NCBI GenBank assembly: GCA_902158735.1
Contig: CABGHG010000025.1
Span: forward strand, 1-14,899
Reading direction: 5' to 3'
Source: Candidatus Methanolliviera sp. GoM_oil
GTDB lineage: Archaea; Halobacteriota; Methanoliparia; Methanoliparales; Methanoliparaceae
DNA: 14,899 nt
In this document: in pieces, positions 1 to 7,761 of the stretch
Layout of the letters: every line of letters begins with the position of its first letter
Position numbering within the stretch: the first letter of the stretch is position 1
Notes under the pieces: model-generated
The model's input: only the letters and a program-made list of their open reading frames with translations
Database searches by the model: none
Told to the model about the DNA's origin: nothing
Made by a program: the position numbers and the translations under genes

Positions 1-48
1 AATAAGAAAGATTACAGCTATTAACACTATTCCGATTTTCTTATCCAT
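1..48 (-). CDS. N-terminal fragment of a membrane or exported protein (runs off the window)
   Basis: Reading minus from an ATG at 48, the 16 visible codons give MDKKIGIVLIAVIFLI: two lysines, then an unbroken hydrophobic stretch, as in a signal peptide or first membrane helix. A weak purine-rich ribosome site (AAGGTTG) lies about 8 bases upstream. The gene starts 64 bases after the helicase stop on the same strand, so it could be a fourth operon member or an independent gene. Nothing more can be said about its function, and the call rests only on start, leader and hydrophobicity. Confidence 0.45.
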   Translation of the reverse strand, partial: MDKKIGIVLIAVIFLI

Positions 49-112
49 GATACCACAACCTTCTGTTTTGAAAAACTTAACTATTATGAAATACCCTTAA
101 TGAAAGTAAGAG

Positions 113-2257
113 TTACCATGCCTTGAAAGGTGTTGAAGCAACCAATTTCAGCGAATTTTCTTGTAAAACATCCATAAGACCACTTTCATCGAATAACAAC
201 GCGGATTTAAGCGTTATCTGATCGCCTTCTGGAAGATATCTTATAAATTTATTTTTAACGAGCTTATTTGCCTTCTCAAAGATATGCACCTTTAAATTCT
301 CATCTTTGAGGATATCTTCGATATTTCTCGTAATATCTCTGACATCTTCGATCCCAAACCCCTCTCTGAACTTAAAAGATGCGAAATACGGAGAATCATA
401 TATCGAATACACCCCACAATAAACCTTGAAGATTGATGATAACAACGCATTGACGCGTAAGCCCCCAAATGTATATATAAAAACTCTTCTTTCATTATCG
501 TCGAACTCGATGGGTATCACTCCTTCTTCAAAACCAACCCTCAATGCCTCTTCTTGGAATTTTCCAAGAATCATCTTACTTGCATCATCGAGATATCTTA
601 AGTTATCTCTATCAAAATCATTTAAGAGAATATCATATATCCTTCGCGTCACCAGATAATCCATGACGCCCCTTGTGCCATACCAGTGTGGTGCCTCGCC
701 GCCCTTTGTCTTCTTGACCTTTACCTCAAATTTATCATAATTTATTTCCAATATCTTCCAGTTTTCTCCGCCCAATGCAAAATCTGACCCCCTCTCAAGA
801 TAATTTATGACAAAGAATGCATCCATTCTCCCGATATCCTTTAATCCTTCCCTAACGACAAAATCATAACTCGACGGGAAGACGCTATAAAATTCCATAA
901 AGTTCCTCTTTCCAAATTCCTTCTCAAAATCGTATCCAAGACTTAAATACCCTCCGTATTCCTCTAAAAAGTCCTTTTTTATCATATCTGCTATCAACAG
1001 TTTATATTCTTCTTTATCAATATTTGAGAAGACAAAAGATTTGTTCAGAAGATAAAATAGATCCTTCTTCTTGATCTTTCCATACTCAAAGACACTGCTT
1101 AATATCTGGTGAAAATAGATATCTTTTGGTTTCTCAGGTATCCCTATCTCCTCTAACTTCTCTTCATTAGCCAAACATATCTCGGCGAGCGTTATGAATA
1201 CATCCTTCTCATCATCACAAAATACGATAGATCGCGGTGGATTTCTGCGTCTGCCACTTCTGCCGACCCTCTGCACGAAAGAGCTCACTTGCAATGGAGG
1301 ATGATTTTGAAGAATTATATCTGTATCTCCTATATCGATTCCAAGTTCCAACGTGCTTGTGCATACCATAATGCCATTTTTTGCCCGTTTAAAATTCTCT
1401 TCACTCTCCTCTTTTATCTTCTTATCGATTGATGAGTGATGTATGAATACATTTTTTTGATTCAGATGCTTTCTGATCAGGTTATGATACCTCTCGGCAT
1501 CTTTGCGAGAGTGCACGAAGAATAGAATTTTTTTATCCAAATATCTTTTGAGCGTCTCGATGATCGCGGCATCTCCCCCATATATCACCTTATACTGAGG
1601 TGAAATTTGGCTTTTATCCTCAACAATCTCGGCATCTTCATCGTCGGTGAGCCATCTCAATACGGTTTTCGGATTTCCAACGGTTGCGGATAGACCGATT
1701 CGCTGAACTTCATCTTCTGTATATCTTTTTAGTCTATTCAACAGAGAGTTGAGCTGTATTCCCCTATCCGATGCGGCAAAATAGTGTATCTCGTCTATAA
1801 CGATATATCTTAAATTTTTGAATATCCTTCGTTTGGTATCAGTATTTTTATTGATCAAGAAAGATTCCAATGATTCTGGCGTTATCAATAAAATATCCGT
1901 TGGCTCCTTTATGAACTTCTCCTTCTTTGATGAGCTTGCGTCTCCATGCCATTTCGTTATCGTCAGATTTAACGGTTCACACCATCGTTCCATCCTATCA
2001 TATATATCATTTATGAGGGCTTTCAAGGGCAGAACGTAGAGTATCGAGAGTGGTTCTAAATTATTCTTTAATATATCATCGAAGAGAGGGATAAAAACAG
2101 CCTCCGTCTTTCCAGAGGCGGTTGGAGATATGACTAAGAGATCTTTTCCTTCCTTTACCGTTGGAATAGCGTTCTTCTGAATTGGCATGAGGTCTATCCA
2201 CTTCAATCTGCCTGTTATGAAGTTCTTGATCCTCTCATCCAACGATTGGAATGGCAA
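113..2257 (-). CDS. Compact Lhr-like DExH-box helicase (BrxHI-like)
   Basis: A 714-residue superfamily 2 helicase. All core motifs are visible: Walker A SPTASGKT (44-51), Ia VLPLKAL (75-81), TPESL (126-130), motif II DEIH (155-158), SAT (190-192), motif V STLELGIDIG (301-310) and motif VI QRVGRSGRR (329-337). The stretch around LGGENWKILEI resembles the beta-rich core of Lhr proteins, so Lhr-like is a better label than plain DEAD-box. It is shorter than the Lhr-core proteins I know (about 850 residues or more). The start is TTG at 2257, three bases after the stop of the ATPase gene, with GGGAG in that gene's tail as ribosome site; the next ATG would cut into the conserved region just before Walker A. 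It should translocate on nucleic acid with ATP. Pairing with a BrxD-like ATPase matches the BrxD-BrxHI pair of type 2 BREX. The defence role is inferred; a DNA-repair or RNA role is the alternative. Confidence 0.85.
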   Translation of the reverse strand: MPFQSLDERIKNFITGRLKWIDLMPIQKNAIPTVKEGKDLLVISPTASGKTEAVFIPLFDDILKNNLEPLSILYVLPLKALINDIYDRMERWCEPLNLTITKWHGDASSSKKEKFIKEPTDILLITPESLESFLINKNTDTKRRIFKNLRYIVIDEIHYFAASDRGIQLNSLLNRLKRYTEDEVQRIGLSATVGNPKTVLRWLTDDEDAEIVEDKSQISPQYKVIYGGDAAIIETLKRYLDKKILFFVHSRKDAERYHNLIRKHLNQKNVFIHHSSIDKKIKEESEENFKRAKNGIMVCTSTLELGIDIGDTDIILQNHPPLQVSSFVQRVGRSGRRRNPPRSIVFCDDEKDVFITLAEICLANEEKLEEIGIPEKPKDIYFHQILSSVFEYGKIKKKDLFYLLNKSFVFSNIDKEEYKLLIADMIKKDFLEEYGGYLSLGYDFEKEFGKRNFMEFYSVFPSSYDFVVREGLKDIGRMDAFFVINYLERGSDFALGGENWKILEINYDKFEVKVKKTKGGEAPHWYGTRGVMDYLVTRRIYDILLNDFDRDNLRYLDDASKMILGKFQEEALRVGFEEGVIPIEFDDNERRVFIYTFGGLRVNALLSSIFKVYCGVYSIYDSPYFASFKFREGFGIEDVRDITRNIEDILKDENLKVHIFEKANKLVKNKFIRYLPEGDQITLKSALLFDESGLMDVLQENSLKLVASTPFKAW

Positions 2258-2260
2258 TAG

Positions 2261-3499
2261 TTACAGCTCCCATTCTGATTCTTTTTCTTCAAACAATCCT
2301 AATATACCCTCTTCGGTTATATCTGGATGCTGTTGAATGGTATCTAAAACATCTACAAATGCCCTGATAAAATCTCTTGGGATCACTTTACCACCACTTA
2401 AACCAGCCCGTTCTTCATAATAATTTAAAATCTCCTCTAAAACGGGATTCATTCTAGATCTTGGATCCCAATCATAAGCTAAAGCATGCATCTCAATTAT
2501 CTTCTCACTTACTTCTTTTAACTCATCCCTTTTGAGCCCTTCAAGCTCTATCACAGGTTCTCTTATATTTTTATATGGACTATGCAATACATCTTTTATC
2601 CTTTCATACAACGCATCATAAGATGCAATACCTTTTCGTTCACCTTCCTGAAATAATTGAGGTGTTCCAGCAAAGATGAACATTATATTTTCAAGTCCAT
2701 GCTCATTATCGTAGAGTGTTTTAATGTTACCATAGGCGCCTTCTCTTAAATTTCCTGTCGTGAGATTCATTATATTTTCCACTTCATCTATCAAAACAAC
2801 AAGACCATAATACCCTATCGACTTGATTAATATTGTTAAAGCCTTTAAAAAGTTGAATGATTCTTCTTTTGTTATTGTTCCCTTAACCCCGATCTCTCTT
2901 CTTTTATTCGCGGGCATATTGGGATCTCCTTCCAACCATGCTATGGCATAATTCGCTTTTTCATCATTTCCCGTCATTAAATTCAGAGAATAACTTCTAA
3001 TTACAAATGCGAATGAGTTAGAATATTCTTTAACATGTTCGAGCGATTTATCTATGTATCTCATTACAATAGGATCTACTGATCTGAGAGGATTATCTAA
3101 TTCATCTCTAACTCTATTTTTTAAATTTAGTAACCAAGCATCTATAATTTCTTTAAATGATCTGCCTGATTTACTCCTTAATCCCTGTACAATCTTTGTA
3201 TATACGATCTCAAATTTATTGAATGGAATATCTGCCGCTCTTTTAGGAAGATCAATATAAGATACAACAAAATTATGCTCTATTGCGATCTCTTCCACTA
3301 TCCTCAACAAAAGAGATTTACCCATACCAAACTGGGCATTAATGAATTTTGTTACGGCTTTTCCCCTCTCAACATCCTTTAAAAGACGTTCAAATTCATC
3401 TATCTCATCTTTTCTGCCAATAGGCATATACCCTGTGGATTGCTCCGGTGCCTTACCCCCTCTCAACGCATCAATAATATCTCTCTCTTCTTCATACAT
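2261..3499 (-). CDS. BrxD-like P-loop ATPase (DUF2791 / BREX ATP-binding family)
   Basis: An AAA/STAND-like ATPase of about 412 residues. Numbered from the upstream GTG at 3508, it shows an N-terminal R/K-rich segment, Walker A AQFGMGKS (58-65) followed by the family-typical LLLRIVEEIAIEHNFVVSYIDL, Walker B VVLIDEVE (237-244) and a sensor-1 stretch IFAGTP (278-283). The pattern 'FGMGKS, long helix, FVVSxIDL' is what I associate with DUF2791 BrxD proteins. I prefer the ATG at 3499 because AGGTGA sits 5-6 bases before it. The GTG at 3508 overlaps the upstream stop (GTGA) and is the alternative. The gene is translationally coupled to the EVE-like gene before it and the helicase after it. Inferred role: nucleotide-driven switch or loader for the helicase. 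Confidence 0.85.
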   Translation of the reverse strand: MYEEERDIIDALRGGKAPEQSTGYMPIGRKDEIDEFERLLKDVERGKAVTKFINAQFGMGKSLLLRIVEEIAIEHNFVVSYIDLPKRAADIPFNKFEIVYTKIVQGLRSKSGRSFKEIIDAWLLNLKNRVRDELDNPLRSVDPIVMRYIDKSLEHVKEYSNSFAFVIRSYSLNLMTGNDEKANYAIAWLEGDPNMPANKRREIGVKGTITKEESFNFLKALTILIKSIGYYGLVVLIDEVENIMNLTTGNLREGAYGNIKTLYDNEHGLENIMFIFAGTPQLFQEGERKGIASYDALYERIKDVLHSPYKNIREPVIELEGLKRDELKEVSEKIIEMHALAYDWDPRSRMNPVLEEILNYYEERAGLSGGKVIPRDFIRAFVDVLDTIQQHPDITEEGILGLFEEKESEWEL

Positions 3500-3504
3500 A
3501 TCTA

Positions 3505-4281
3505 TCACCTCAATTTGATATATGCGAACGAGATCGAATTGCCATGATTATCGTATAATGTGACCAACTTATCTACGTCCTTAGATTTCACGTGTTCAAA
3601 TTTAAATCTCCAGGCATTCTCCGAATAAAACTTCTCGACCTCCTCATAGCTCTTGGATAATCCATAAGCATTTACCAACTTATGCAGATATTTGATGAAC
3701 GATTTTATCTCTATCATATCACTCTTCATCGTTATCTTTAGAAGATCGAATAATCCATATACAGAATCTATTAAAACCTCTTCTGTTGTATATATCCTCT
3801 TCTCGAGATGATCTGGATAGCTCGATGTAGCCTTTCTGCCCTTCACCACTGCTTTGAAATCCTCCGCTGAAATCTTTTTATATATAGATTTTAGGTAATT
3901 TGCCGCTTTATCTTTTCTTTTAATGAATTCCAGATCATTTGCTACATTCTTTACTAGGATGGGCTCCTTAAAATATCTCACCTCACGAATCCTTATCTTT
4001 CTCGGAGATGTGCCAGATCTTTGTTTCTCTTCGTCGAAGACGTCTTTTACGGTTCCATATCCAACGAAAGATAGCGTTGCTCTCTGCTTAATGTCAAACG
4101 ACACACAAAATAGTATCTTATCACCGTCTTTAATCTGTTTTATCGTTCTTGCACCCTTCGATTTAGATCCCAATATCTTCCTTTTATGGATCGATCCGAT
4201 ATCTTCTTCTTTGATTCTGTGTATATAGTATGCAAACTCCCCTTCTGTTTCTGTCACCCTTTGTTGGGTCATCATTGGCAT
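3505..4281 (-). CDS. EVE/PUA-like domain protein with an unassigned C-terminal helical region
   Basis: 258 residues, first gene of the three-gene operon. Residues about 15-150 follow the EVE layout: FAYYIHRI at the start, IKDGDKILFCVSFDIKQ where EVE proteins have 'GDxivfYvs', then an RKIRIREVRYFKEP segment and a closing ISAEDFKAV helix. EVE domains are PUA-related readers of modified bases in DNA (and of RNA), and occur in modification-dependent restriction and other defence proteins. Residues about 165-258 are mostly predicted helical and match nothing I recognise. GGAG lies 8 bases before the ATG at 4281. The context, with a BrxD-like ATPase and a helicase, suggests it is the recognition subunit. 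The assignment is from pattern only; a generic PUA-like RNA-binding protein is the alternative. Confidence 0.65.
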   Translation of the reverse strand: MPMMTQQRVTETEGEFAYYIHRIKEEDIGSIHKRKILGSKSKGARTIKQIKDGDKILFCVSFDIKQRATLSFVGYGTVKDVFDEEKQRSGTSPRKIRIREVRYFKEPILVKNVANDLEFIKRKDKAANYLKSIYKKISAEDFKAVVKGRKATSSYPDHLEKRIYTTEEVLIDSVYGLFDLLKITMKSDMIEIKSFIKYLHKLVNAYGLSKSYEEVEKFYSENAWRFKFEHVKSKDVDKLVTLYDNHGNSISFAYIKLR

Positions 4282-4333
4282 TTATAAATCTCCTATCCAG
4301 TTTATCTCTTTAAAGTTTTATTGGATCATCTCA

Positions 4334-4341
4334 TTATATAA
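4334..4341 (-). promoter_or_regulatory. Likely TATA box of the EVE-ATPase-helicase operon
   Basis: TTATATAA on the minus strand lies about 57 bases before the ATG at 4281. With the archaeal spacing of about 26 bases to the start of transcription it predicts a leader of roughly 30 bases, which holds the GGAG ribosome site. It lies in the 87-base gap after cofC, so the defence-like operon probably has its own promoter. Confidence 0.5.
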
Positions 4342-4368
4342 CTATCGTTCAACTCCTAATAATCTCAT

Positions 4369-5007
4369 TTATCTTAACCTTCGCGCCAGAAAAACCTTCT
4401 CTCTCGTAATCTTCACAGAAAACCCAATCTCTCTCAGATAATCCCTTGCCTTCCCATTCCCAAAGATCAGCAGATCCAATAGATCTTCCTCTTCATCTAT
4501 GTCCGTCCCTGCCAACATCGAATCGCATATATAATATGAAAGACCATTCTTTCTCGCAATCTCCTCATGATTCTTGAAGCTTATCCCATAATAGTCTGCT
4601 TTAAATCTCGACGGATCCCTTATGAATAGCACGTTCGTCCCCCCTTTTCTTCCTGGAACGATCACCACGTCCTCCCCTCTCTCTAATATTCTTTCGACGA
4701 TCTTAGATGTGATTAACGGGAGATCGGACATTAAGATGAGCACGGGATTTTTCTCTTTCTCCTCAGATAGAATCTCGTTTAGAGCGTCATTTAATCTTCT
4801 TTTGCTGATTAAAATGTCATAGCCGTCCAACTCAATCTCAGAGGTAGAGAGGATGGATACCTTCATATCTAATGGATTTAATGATTTTAGCACGTCTTGA
4901 AGCATTTTAAAGGAAAATTCTTCTCTCTCGTCCATGCTCATCACGTTGGACAACCTCGATTTTGCTCCTTCCAATTTAAATGGTATTATCGCATGCACTT
5001 TACCCAA
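4369..5007 (-). CDS. cofC: 2-phospho-L-lactate guanylyltransferase (F420 biosynthesis)
   Basis: About 212 residues from the start used here. CofC activates 2-phospho-L-lactate (or a related three-carbon acid) with GTP, giving the guanylylated donor that CofD joins to FO. Seen in the sequence: nucleotide-binding start VHAIIPFKLEGAKSRLS, acidic MSDLPLI (93-99), GGTNVLF (122-128), the YYGISF..H segment and the closing DIDEEEDL (169-176), in the order usual for CofC. The open frame continues to a TTG at 5043, but the family starts just before the first beta strand, so I chose the TTG at 5007; a GTG at 4998 is also possible. It is divergent from cofG, next to cofH, which supports the pathway assignment. 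Confidence 0.9.
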   Translation of the reverse strand: MGKVHAIIPFKLEGAKSRLSNVMSMDEREEFSFKMLQDVLKSLNPLDMKVSILSTSEIELDGYDILISKRRLNDALNEILSEEKEKNPVLILMSDLPLITSKIVERILERGEDVVIVPGRKGGTNVLFIRDPSRFKADYYGISFKNHEEIARKNGLSYYICDSMLAGTDIDEEEDLLDLLIFGNGKARDYLREIGFSVKITREKVFLARRLR

Positions 5008-5031
5008 TTTTACTTTGAACACCCCCAAAAA

Positions 5032-5041
5032 GATAAATATC
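5032..5041. promoter_or_regulatory. Near-palindromic TATA-like element between cofC and cofG
   Basis: GATAAATATC reads as a TATA-like box in both directions (8 of 10 positions symmetric). Its centre is about 29 bases from both the preferred GTG start of cofG (5066) and the preferred TTG start of cofC (5007). That is the archaeal TATA-to-start spacing, so both genes could be transcribed leaderless, or nearly so, from one element. This depends on start choices that are not proven. Confidence 0.35.
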
Positions 5042-5065
5042 AAATGCTTTTTTAACCGACGTTAC

Positions 5066-6103
5066 GTGGTCAATAAACATAAATATGTAACTTTCTCCAA
5101 AAACGTCTTCATTCCCGTAACGAACATCTGCAGGAATAGATGCTATTATTGTGGATTTAGGAGAGATATAAGAGACGAGGATGCTTTTTTGCTCAACTTT
5201 GACGAAGTAGAAGAAATTTTAAGGAGAGGAAAAGAGAAGGGTTGCTCAGAGGCATTATTCACATTCGGAGAGTATCCTGAAGCGGTGGAGGGCTTTTCAG
5301 AGATGCTTGAGGAAGAGGGATATGAGAGTTTCATCAAATATGTGAGGGATCTCTGTGAACTTGCATTGGATATCGGAATGCTTCCCCACACGAACCCCGG
5401 CTCGATATCATTCGAGGAACTGAAGGTTTTAAGAGAGGTGAACGCAAGCATGGGACTTATGCTGGAGAGCACAGCAAAACTGAAGGCGCATGAGAAGAGT
5501 CCGGGAAAGGATCCACAGATTAGAATCGGAACGATTGAAGATGCCGGAAGACTGAAGATACCATTCACAACAGGTATATTGGTTGGGATAGGAGAGGGAA
5601 GAGAAGATAGACGAAGATCTTTGGAGGTGGTAAGAGATTTATATGAGAAATATAGGCATATACAGGAGGTGATCATACAAAATTTCGTTCCAAAGAGAGA
5701 GACGAAGATGGAGAATTATAGGGCTCTTCCGATGGACGAACTTGTGGAAACAGTGCGTCTTGCAAGGGAGATACTTCCCAATGAGATTGCGATCCAGATA
5801 CCTTCAAATCTCGTTCCGCTTGAGATGATTCCAGAGATGATAAGATGCGGGGCGAACGACCTCGGAGGCATCTCACCGATAACCCCGGATCACATAAATC
5901 CGGAGTCAAAATGGCCATCTGAGGAAGACTTGAGGGGAATTTTGGGTGACTCGTTTTTGTTGAGGGAGCGACTCCCCATATATCCGGCGTTCATTTGCGA
6001 GAGAAAGGATGGGTTAAAGAAGAATGGCGGATGGTATAGTGAAAGAGTTAGTAATCTGATCGAGAGATATGCGGATGATGATGGATTCAAGAGAGAAGGA
6101 TGA
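5066..6103 (+). CDS. cofG: FO synthase subunit 1, radical SAM (7,8-didemethyl-8-hydroxy-5-deazariboflavin synthase)
   Basis: 345 residues from the GTG at 5066. With CofH it forms FO, the deazaflavin chromophore of F420; CofG carries out the second radical step. The radical SAM cluster motif CRNRCYYC (CX3CX2C; C22, C26, C29) follows the typical VTFSKNVFIPVTN lead-in, and HTNPG plus GILVGIGEGREDR further on are family segments. The open frame extends back to 4934, but that extra part lies opposite the cofC coding strand and precedes the conserved N terminus, so I exclude it. The 3' end overlaps the start of cofH by up to 35 bases, pointing to one coupled transcript. Confidence 0.93.
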   Translation: MVNKHKYVTFSKNVFIPVTNICRNRCYYCGFRRDIRDEDAFLLNFDEVEEILRRGKEKGCSEALFTFGEYPEAVEGFSEMLEEEGYESFIKYVRDLCELALDIGMLPHTNPGSISFEELKVLREVNASMGLMLESTAKLKAHEKSPGKDPQIRIGTIEDAGRLKIPFTTGILVGIGEGREDRRRSLEVVRDLYEKYRHIQEVIIQNFVPKRETKMENYRALPMDELVETVRLAREILPNEIAIQIPSNLVPLEMIPEMIRCGANDLGGISPITPDHINPESKWPSEEDLRGILGDSFLLRERLPIYPAFICERKDGLKKNGGWYSERVSNLIERYADDDGFKREG

Positions 6104-7145
6104 ACTGATCGATAAAGCGTGGAGGGGAGAATTAGAGAGAAAGGACGCGATAGATCTCTATCATGTATATCCCCTCGAATTATTTGAACTTGCCGATTCG
6201 ATGAGGAGAGAGACCGTCGGAGAATACATCACGTATGTTGTGAATAGGAATATCAACTTCACCGATCTTTGTATCGGAGATTGCGCCTTCTGTGCGTTTA
6301 GGGAAAGGGAAGGATACATCTTATCAATGGAGGAGATATTAGAAAAGACGAGGGATGCAGTGGGGCGAGGTGCTACCGAGGTCTGCATACAGGGTGGACT
6401 TCTTGAGGGGATGAAGCTTGAAGATTATTGTACCATAACAGAGAGGATTAAAGATGAATTCCCAAAGATACACATACATGCTTTCTCTCCGATGGAGATC
6501 TATCACATGGCGAAAAACTCTAAAATAGATACCATATATGCGTTGAAAGAGCTTAAAAAGTCGGGATTGAATTCTATACCAGGAACAGCGGCAGAAATAC
6601 TTGTGAATAGGATCAGAGAGAAGATCTGTCCGCACAAATTATCCTCGGAAGAGTGGGAGAGAATCGTAAAGGAAGCTCATGGGATAGGAATTCCAAGCAC
6701 GGCTACGATCATGTATGGGCACATTGAAACCCTGGAAGATAGGATAGATCATATTCTTATGATAAGGAGGATACAAGAAGAGACCAACGGCTTTACAGAG
6801 TTCATTCCCCTTCCGTTCATGTGTGAGAATAATGAGTTGGGAAAGATCGTTAGGAGGAGAGGGGGGATAGACGACCTTAGGATGCACGCGATTGCGAGAA
6901 TACTTTTATATGGGGCGGTCGATAATATACAGGCATCTTGGGTAAAACTTGGACTAGAGATGGTTCAATTGAGTTTTTTAGCCGGCGTAAACGACCTTGG
7001 GGGAACACTGATGGAGGAGAAGATATCCAAGTCATCTGGATCCAAGGCAGGAGAGTATCTATCCCCCGAGGAGATGGAGGCGATGATAATTGATGCGGGA
7101 AGAATTCCTAAGAGGAGAGACACGCTTTACAATATCATAATTTAA
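6069..7145 (+). CDS. cofH: FO synthase subunit 2, radical SAM (5-amino-6-(D-ribitylamino)uracil-tyrosine transferase)
   Basis: 358 residues. CofH joins a tyrosine-derived fragment to the ribitylaminouracil precursor, and CofG then closes the ring. The N-terminal NINFTDLCIGDCAFCAF carries the CX3CX2C cluster motif (C68, C72, C75). The IQGGL, IHAFSPMEIYHMAK and PGTAAEIL segments are typical of the CofH/MqnE/MqnC group. FO synthase function follows from the adjacency to cofG and cofC rather than from the fold alone. Four in-frame ATGs cluster at 6069-6083 and any of them could be the start. All overlap the end of cofG. Confidence 0.92.
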   Translation: MRMMMDSREKDELIDKAWRGELERKDAIDLYHVYPLELFELADSMRRETVGEYITYVVNRNINFTDLCIGDCAFCAFREREGYILSMEEILEKTRDAVGRGATEVCIQGGLLEGMKLEDYCTITERIKDEFPKIHIHAFSPMEIYHMAKNSKIDTIYALKELKKSGLNSIPGTAAEILVNRIREKICPHKLSSEEWERIVKEAHGIGIPSTATIMYGHIETLEDRIDHILMIRRIQEETNGFTEFIPLPFMCENNELGKIVRRRGGIDDLRMHAIARILLYGAVDNIQASWVKLGLEMVQLSFLAGVNDLGGTLMEEKISKSSGSKAGEYLSPEEMEAMIIDAGRIPKRRDTLYNIII

Positions 7146-7160
7146 AGAGGGTGTTATCAG

Positions 7161-7736
7161 ATGCAAAAGTGGGTAAAATATACGATTGCGCTCAGCGTCA
7201 TATTTGTTGTCTTATGCGTCGTTTTAGTGGTCTTGCTCAAGCTCTACGTACCGCCAGAGCTTTTATCTGGTGTTAATATGGAATACTACATGCGGTATGG
7301 ATACTTTGGCCTCTTTTTTATTACATTTTTGGGAGGTTCATTCATACCTGCGGGAAGCCCTGCCGCAGTTGGAGCAGCAGGAATGTTTGGTATGGAGACC
7401 TTGCCTACAATTCTCGTTGCAACAGTGGGCTATACTTTAGGTATATATCTAAACTATTTCCTGGCACAGAAGTTGGGAAGGCCATATGTAGAACGAAAGA
7501 TGTCTAAAGAGGCATATAACGATATCTCTCGGTGGTGGAATAAGTGGGGGTATCTTCTTATCTTCGCATTCGCTCTGTTACCTATATTACCATTTAATTT
7601 TCTTGCGTTGTTCTGCGGTCTCTTTGGAGTTAATCTCTTCTATTTCCTCCTCATCAATTTTGGGAGTAATCTATTAAATTCTTATGTCTTTGTTACTATA
7701 GGTACTTCTATTGGAGATTGGCTCGGATTTATTTAA
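7161..7736 (+). CDS. VTT/DedA-type (SNARE-associated) membrane protein
   Basis: 191 residues and strongly hydrophobic. An N-terminal membrane helix (about 8-27) is followed by the VTT-domain layout: YGYFGLFFITFLGGSFIPAG with re-entrant-loop character, a G-rich helix pair around VATVGYTLGIYLNYFLAQKLG, then LLPILPFNFLALFCGLFGV and a final helix. The family includes DedA/TVP38 proteins, some of which move lipids or lipid carriers across membranes; the substrate here is unknown. GAGGGTG seven bases before the ATG supports the start. It follows cofH after 15 bases, so it is probably cotranscribed, though no link to F420 is evident. Confidence 0.8.
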   Translation: MQKWVKYTIALSVIFVVLCVVLVVLLKLYVPPELLSGVNMEYYMRYGYFGLFFITFLGGSFIPAGSPAAVGAAGMFGMETLPTILVATVGYTLGIYLNYFLAQKLGRPYVERKMSKEAYNDISRWWNKWGYLLIFAFALLPILPFNFLALFCGLFGVNLFYFLLINFGSNLLNSYVFVTIGTSIGDWLGFI

Positions 7737-7740
7737 TTTA
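7728..7740 (+). promoter_or_regulatory. Likely TATA region for the crotonase gene
   Basis: TTTATTTAATTTA overlaps the end of the VTT gene and lies about 28 bases before the ATG at 7762. No ribosome site is visible before that ATG, which fits a leaderless transcript starting there. Confidence 0.4.
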
Positions 7741-7761
7741 GTTTTGCGTCATCAAAAAAAG

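Noticed and set aside
551..570. A 20-base palindrome, TTCTTGGAATTTTCCAAGAA, inside the helicase gene.
   Set aside because: It has a different arm theme and centre from the tnpB/rfcS2 repeats, lies in what looks like normal protein sequence, and one such case is near chance expectation over all spacings.
113..4281. A complete BREX system.
   Set aside because: No PglZ, PglX-type methyltransferase, PglW/Y or BrxC is visible in the window; only the ATPase and helicase have BREX relatives.
4934..5065. N-terminal extension of cofG back to 4934.
   Set aside because: It lies opposite cofC coding sequence, encodes no CofG-like residues, and a better start with suitable promoter spacing exists at 5066.
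5146..5918. Long frames antisense to cofG (for example 5146-5676).
   Set aside because: They mirror the strong codon pattern of cofG, have no ribosome site or family match, and are shadows.
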